Below are positions 60,167 to 64,000 of a stretch of 64,000 nucleotides of DNA, piece after piece. The position numbers and the translations under genes are program-made. The notes beneath the pieces are model-generated. The model searched no databases. It was given only the letters and a program-made list of their open reading frames with translations, and was not told the DNA's origin. Where the stretch lies: positions 6,054,501 to 6,118,500 of the forward strand of contig NZ_CP023696.1 in assembly GCF_008704425.1 (NCBI RefSeq). Reading direction: 5' to 3'. This stretch comes from Streptomyces fradiae ATCC 10745 = DSM 40063. GTDB lineage: Bacteria > Actinomycetota > Actinomycetes > Streptomycetales > Streptomycetaceae. How positions within the stretch are numbered: position 1 is the first letter of the stretch; each line of letters opens with the position of its first letter.

Positions 60167-62623
60167 TCAGCGGCGCCCCCGGCCCCCGCCGGAGCCACCG
60201 GTACCGCCGGAGCCCCCGCCCAGGAGGCCCGCCTTGCGCAGGGCGTCCGCCATCGCACCGTTCGCGGGGGCCGCCTGCCGGTCACCGCTCCGGGGGCCGC
60301 CGGCCCGCTCGCCGCGCCCGCCGCGCCGGTCCTGGCCGCCACCGCCGTCCCGGCCGCCACCGCGCCCACCGCCACCGGCCGCGCCGCCCTGGCGCTGCTG
60401 CGGCGGGCGGGCGCCCCGCTCCCGCCGCGGCCCACCGGAGGTGCCGCCGGGCGCCGCCTCGTCGTCCAGGCGCAGCGTCAGCGAGATCCGCTTGCGCGCC
60501 ACGTCGACGTCGAGCACCTTCACCTTCACCACGTCACCCGGCTTCACCACCTCGCGCGGGTCCTTCACGAAGTTCCGCGACATGGCGGAGACGTGCACCA
60601 GGCCGTCCTGGTGGACGCCGACGTCCACGAACGCCCCGAACGCCGCCACGTTGGTGACGACACCCTCCAGCACCATCCCCGCGGCCAGGTCGCCGATCTT
60701 CTCGACGCCCTCCTTGAAGGTGGCCGTGCGGAACGCGGGCCGCGGGTCGCGCCCCGGCTTCTCCAGCTCGCGCAGGATGTCGGTGACGGTCGGCAGGCCG
60801 AACTTCTCGTCCACGAAGTCGTCGGCCCGCAGCGACCGCAGCACCCCCGTGTTGCCGATCAGGCTCGCGACCTCGCCGCCCGTCCGCTTCACCATCCGCC
60901 GCACCACCGGATACGCCTCCGGGTGCACGGCCGACGCGTCCAGCGGGTCGTCGCCGCCGCGGATGCGCAGGAAGCCCGCGCACTGCTCGTACGCCTTGGG
61001 GCCGAGGCGCGGCACTTCCTTCAGCGCCCGGCGCGACCGGAACGGGCCGTTCGCGTCGCGGTACGCCACGATGTTCTCCGCCAGGCCCGAGCCGATGCCG
61101 GAGACCCGCGACAGCAGCGGCGCGGAGGCGGTGTTGACGTCCACGCCGACGCCGTTCACACAGTCCTCCACCACCGCGTCCAGCGACCGGGACAGCTTCA
61201 CCTCGGAGAGGTCGTGCTGGTACTGGCCGACACCGATCGACTTCGGGTCGATCTTCACCAGCTCCGCGAGCGGGTCCTGGAGCCGCCGCGCGATCGACAC
61301 GGCGCCGCGCAGCGACACGTCGAGACCGGGCAGCTCCTGCGAGGCGAACGCCGACGCCGAGTACACCGAGGCGCCGGCCTCCGACACCATCACCTTGGTC
61401 AGGTTCAGCTCGGGGTGGCGGGCGATCAGGTCGGCGGCGAGCCTGTCGGTCTCGCGCGACGCCGTGCCGTTGCCGACGGCGACCAGCTCGACGGCGTGCT
61501 CCTTCGCCAGCCGCGCCAGCACCGCCAGGGACGCCTCCCACTTGTTGTGCGGGACGTGCGGGTGGATCGTGTCCGTCGCGACGACCTTGCCCGTCGCGTC
61601 GACCACGGCGACCTTGACGCCCGTGCGGTAGCCGGGGTCCAGGCCCAGCGTCGCCCGCGTGCCGGCGGGCGCGGCCAGCAGCAGGTCCCGCAGGTTCGCG
61701 GCGAAGACCCGCACGGCCTCGTCCTCGGCGGCCGTCCGCAGCCGCAGCCGCAGGTCGATGCCGAGGTGCACCAGGATGCGGGTGCGCCACGCCCAGCGGA
61801 CCGTGTCCGCAAGCCACTTGTCGGCCGGGCGCCCCCGGTCCGCGACGCCGAACCGCCGGGCGACCATCCCCTCGTACGTGGACGGCCCGTCGACCGGCTC
61901 CTCCGGCTCCAGGACCAGCTCCAGCACGTCTTCCTTCTCACCGCGCAGCATCGCCAGCACCCGGTGCGAGGGCAGCTCGGTGAACGGCTCCGCGAAGTCG
62001 AAGTAGTCGGCGAACTTGGCGCCCGCCTCCTCCTTGCCCTCGCGGACCCTCGCCACCAGCCGGCCGCGCGTCCACATCCGCTCGCGCATCTCGCCGATCA
62101 GGTCGGCGTCCTCGGAGAAGCGCTCCGTGAGGATCGCCCGCGCGCCCTCCAGCGCGGCGGCCGGGTCCGCGACGCCCTTGTCCGCGTCGACGAACGCGGC
62201 GGCGGCCGCGAGCGGCTCCACGCCCGGATCGGCGAGCAGCCCGTCCGCGAGCGGCTCCAGCCCGGCCTCGCGGGCGATCTGCGCCTTGGTGCGCCGCTTC
62301 GGCTTGAACGGCAGGTAGATGTCCTCCAGGCGGGCCTTCGTGTCGGCCTGGAGGATGCGCGCCCGCAGCTCCTCGGTCAGCTTGCCCTGCTCGTGTACGG
62401 AGTCGAGGATCGCGGCGCGCCGGTCCTCCAGCTCCCGCAGGTACCGCAGCCGCTCCTCCAGGGTGCGCAGCTGGGCGTCGTCGAGCATCCCGGTCGCTTC
62501 CTTGCGGTAGCGCGCGATGAACGGCACGGTCGAGCCGCCGTCCAGCAGCTCCACGGCCGCCCTGACCTGCCGCTCCCGTACGCCGAGCTCCTCGGCGATC
62601 CTGCCTTCGATGGACGTCGTCAC
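60167..62623 (-). CDS. tex: Tex family RNA-binding transcription accessory protein
   Basis: An 818-aa Tex protein, the bacterial relative of Spt6. Domains in order: N-terminal helical Tex_N (RIAEELGVRERQVRAAVELLDGG), the YqgF/RuvX-like nuclease fold (TLGLDPGYRTGVKVAVVDATGKV at about 335), helix-hairpin-helix repeats (LSRVSGIGSGLAENIVAYRDANGPF, near 510), and an S1 RNA-binding domain (GMVLEGVVTNVAAFGAFVDVGVHQDGLVHVS, near 650). A Gly/Arg/Gln-rich disordered tail (~90 residues) follows. The GTG at 62623 begins VTTSIEGRIAEELG. Confidence 0.95.
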   Translation of the reverse strand: MTTSIEGRIAEELGVRERQVRAAVELLDGGSTVPFIARYRKEATGMLDDAQLRTLEERLRYLRELEDRRAAILDSVHEQGKLTEELRARILQADTKARLEDIYLPFKPKRRTKAQIAREAGLEPLADGLLADPGVEPLAAAAAFVDADKGVADPAAALEGARAILTERFSEDADLIGEMRERMWTRGRLVARVREGKEEAGAKFADYFDFAEPFTELPSHRVLAMLRGEKEDVLELVLEPEEPVDGPSTYEGMVARRFGVADRGRPADKWLADTVRWAWRTRILVHLGIDLRLRLRTAAEDEAVRVFAANLRDLLLAAPAGTRATLGLDPGYRTGVKVAVVDATGKVVATDTIHPHVPHNKWEASLAVLARLAKEHAVELVAVGNGTASRETDRLAADLIARHPELNLTKVMVSEAGASVYSASAFASQELPGLDVSLRGAVSIARRLQDPLAELVKIDPKSIGVGQYQHDLSEVKLSRSLDAVVEDCVNGVGVDVNTASAPLLSRVSGIGSGLAENIVAYRDANGPFRSRRALKEVPRLGPKAYEQCAGFLRIRGGDDPLDASAVHPEAYPVVRRMVKRTGGEVASLIGNTGVLRSLRADDFVDEKFGLPTVTDILRELEKPGRDPRPAFRTATFKEGVEKIGDLAAGMVLEGVVTNVAAFGAFVDVGVHQDGLVHVSAMSRNFVKDPREVVKPGDVVKVKVLDVDVARKRISLTLRLDDEAAPGGTSGGPRRERGARPPQQRQGGAAGGGGRGGGRDGGGGQDRRGGRGERAGGPRSGDRQAAPANGAMADALRKAGLLGGGSGGTGGSGGGRGRR

Positions 62624-62911
62624 GGTGTGTCCCGACCCGCCTTCCCGTGCTTTCGGATTGCGCTCGCATTCTGCCTGGCCCGGCCGGGCCGTGTCGCATT
62701 CCGTCGCAGGCGGGTCCGAAGGGCGTCCCCGTCCGCGCCCCGGACCCAGCCCGTCCGCGCCCCAGACCCCGTCCGTCCGCGCCCCCGGACCCCGTCCGCC
62801 GCGTCCACCGGCCGGGGTCCGCCCGGCGCCCGGCCGGGGGGCGTGCATGCCGCGCCCCGGGTGACGGGACCCGGCGGCCACGGCCACCGGCCGGCGCCGG
62901 GCCGCGCGGAC

Positions 62912-63787
62912 TCACCTCCGGCCGGTGAGCCCTGCCGGGAAGGCGCCCGCCTCGGCCGCCGTCGCGAGGAACCCCCTGGCCAGCTCGGTGAGCCGGGCGA
63001 CGCCCGCCTCGCCCAGGTGGGCGTAGGGCGCCGTGTCCATCCGGTCGGTCAGGTCCTCCACCTCCTCGCGCAGCGCCGCGCCCGCCTCGGTGAGCGCGCC
63101 CTCGCCGTCCAGCAGCCCCCGGCCGCGCAGCCGCTCCACGGCGGAGTCCCAGTCCGCCCGCGCCCAGCCGCGCGAGGCCAGCACCCATGTCGTCGAGGCG
63201 CCCGCACTGGTCGCGCCGTGGGCGACCAGGGACTCCAGCGGGTCCAGGCCCGAGGTCAGCAGGGCGGCGAAGTGCGCGTCGCCCCGGTGCTCGCGCAGCA
63301 GCGTCGCCGCGTGCCAGTACGCCAGGTGCGGGGCGTCCGGCACCGGCAGGTCGGCGTGGGCGGCGTACAGCGGCCGGGCGTGCCGGGTGCACGCCTTCGC
63401 GGCGCGCAGCGCCAGCTCGGCTGCCTCCGCCATGGCGGCCGAGTCGGCGGCGTCGCCGAGCAGCCGCCGCACGGTCCGGTCGGCCGCGCGCAGCCGGGCG
63501 GCGAGCGCGTCGGCAGGCGAGGCGCTCTCCCACACGGCGGGCAGGTGCCGGGCGACCAGGTCGTGGCTGAAGTTGTAGAACGTCCCGGTCACCGCCCCGG
63601 CGCCGACGGCGCCCAGCGCGGCGGCGCGCCCCGCGAAGTAGGCGGCGTGCGGGTCCTTCACGCCGGCGGCGGCCAGCTCCTCGGCGTACTCGGGGGAGAA
63701 GTAGACGGAGGCGTGGAAGAGGTTCAGCGGGTGGGCGCAGCGGCGCACCGCGCGCGGCGGCAGCGGGCTCGGGGCAGTCGTCGTCAT
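62912..63787 (-). CDS. SCO6745 family protein (HTH-like)
   Basis: A 291-aa actinobacterial protein that I recall as the SCO6745 family. It starts RAVRRCAHPLNLFHASVYFSPEYAEELAAAG, has GTFYNFSHDLVARHLPAVWE, LAYWHAATLLREHRGDAH, and a C-terminal winged-helix-like part (GLLDGEGALTEAGAALREEVEDLTDRM) related to MarR folds. The function is unknown. The ATG at 63787 is chosen over one nine bases upstream. Confidence 0.9.
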   Translation of the reverse strand: MTTTAPSPLPPRAVRRCAHPLNLFHASVYFSPEYAEELAAAGVKDPHAAYFAGRAAALGAVGAGAVTGTFYNFSHDLVARHLPAVWESASPADALAARLRAADRTVRRLLGDAADSAAMAEAAELALRAAKACTRHARPLYAAHADLPVPDAPHLAYWHAATLLREHRGDAHFAALLTSGLDPLESLVAHGATSAGASTTWVLASRGWARADWDSAVERLRGRGLLDGEGALTEAGAALREEVEDLTDRMDTAPYAHLGEAGVARLTELARGFLATAAEAGAFPAGLTGRR

Positions 63788-64000
63788 GCCGCACACGCTA
63801 CTGACTGGTCGGTACGGAATACAGGGCTCCGCCTACGCCCGAACGGCCCCAGGAGCGCGGCGGCCGGCGGAAACGGGGCTCCGGCACCCGGTGGCGGGCG
63901 GGCGCGCACCCTCTCACGAAGGCGCTCGGCCGACGGAGCCGGTGGGGGCGCCCGCGCCCTCCGCGGGAGGCCCCCGCATGCCCGTGCCGGCCCGGGGTCC
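63788..64000. other. Window end, no gene seen
   Basis: The SCO6745-family promoter lies here; a GACTGGTCGGTAC sequence at 63803-63815 may be an operator. The rest is GC-rich without a supported gene. Confidence 0.35.

Overview
The window looks like chromosomal DNA of a Streptomyces or close relative. GC is very high and third codon positions are saturated with G and C. It carries lineage markers: a WhiB-family protein, an SsgA-family protein, a WhiJ-like trio (RsbW-type ATP-binding protein, XRE/DUF5753 regulator, DUF397 protein), a DUF574-type methyltransferase, an SCO6745-family protein, and many TetR, LacI and MerR regulators. Most of it is ordinary accessory and housekeeping content.

The most notable part is a 5.6-kb segment beginning in the 3' end of a tRNA-Leu(GAG) gene (6661-6748) and ending at a partial copy of that tRNA end (12330-12351). 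The segment holds a compact lasso-peptide operon on the minus strand: a 42-codon precursor (9891-10019), a macrolactam synthetase (8122-9819), a fused leader-recognition/leader-peptidase B protein (7487-8125) and a GNAT acetyltransferase (6948-7490). Genes C, B and T are joined by GTGA and ATGA stop/start overlaps. The 16-residue core has Gly1, a single acid (Glu8) for the ring and a single Lys (Lys10) in the tail. With the coupled acetyltransferase this points to an acetylated lasso peptide of the albusnodin type with a different core. An unknown 74-aa gene lies upstream of the precursor. An XRE/TPR regulator and a 119-aa protein with an internal duplication complete the island. No integrase or exporter is visible.

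Left flank (1-6.6 kb): an acyl-CoA synthetase, a [2Fe-2S] ferredoxin-like protein, an IS630 transposase remnant, an acetyltransferase whose frame runs on antisense through fdhD, fdhD itself, and a stand-alone ketoacyl synthase III. Region 12.4-24 kb: a crystallin-like protein, a TetR/hydrolase pair, a Clp_N-domain regulator with tandem operators, a LacI regulator, mmuM, the WhiJ-like cluster with an associated collagen-repeat protein, a methyltransferase, and a family-4 glycosidase. Region 25-36 kb: a Tat-exported FAD oxidoreductase, a YchJ-like protein, a divergent DNA ligase and LigD-type polymerase pair, WhiB, an acyl-ACP desaturase behind nested palindromes, an ABC-F protein, an SsgA-like protein and endonuclease V.

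Region 37.7-44.8 kb is a beta-oxidation operon: CoA-transferase/racemase, acyl-CoA dehydrogenase, thiolase and FadB-type multifunctional enzyme, with a convergent MerR regulator. Region 45-64 kb: a membrane protein, a GNAT, a secreted sphingomyelinase-like phosphodiesterase, a DUF2236 protein, a LacI regulator, an intact IS481-family element inserted exactly at the stop codon of a secreted M1 peptidase, an M14 peptidase, a TetR/FAD-monooxygenase pair with clustered operators, a 70-bp minisatellite, a second ABC-F gene, tex and an SCO6745-family gene.
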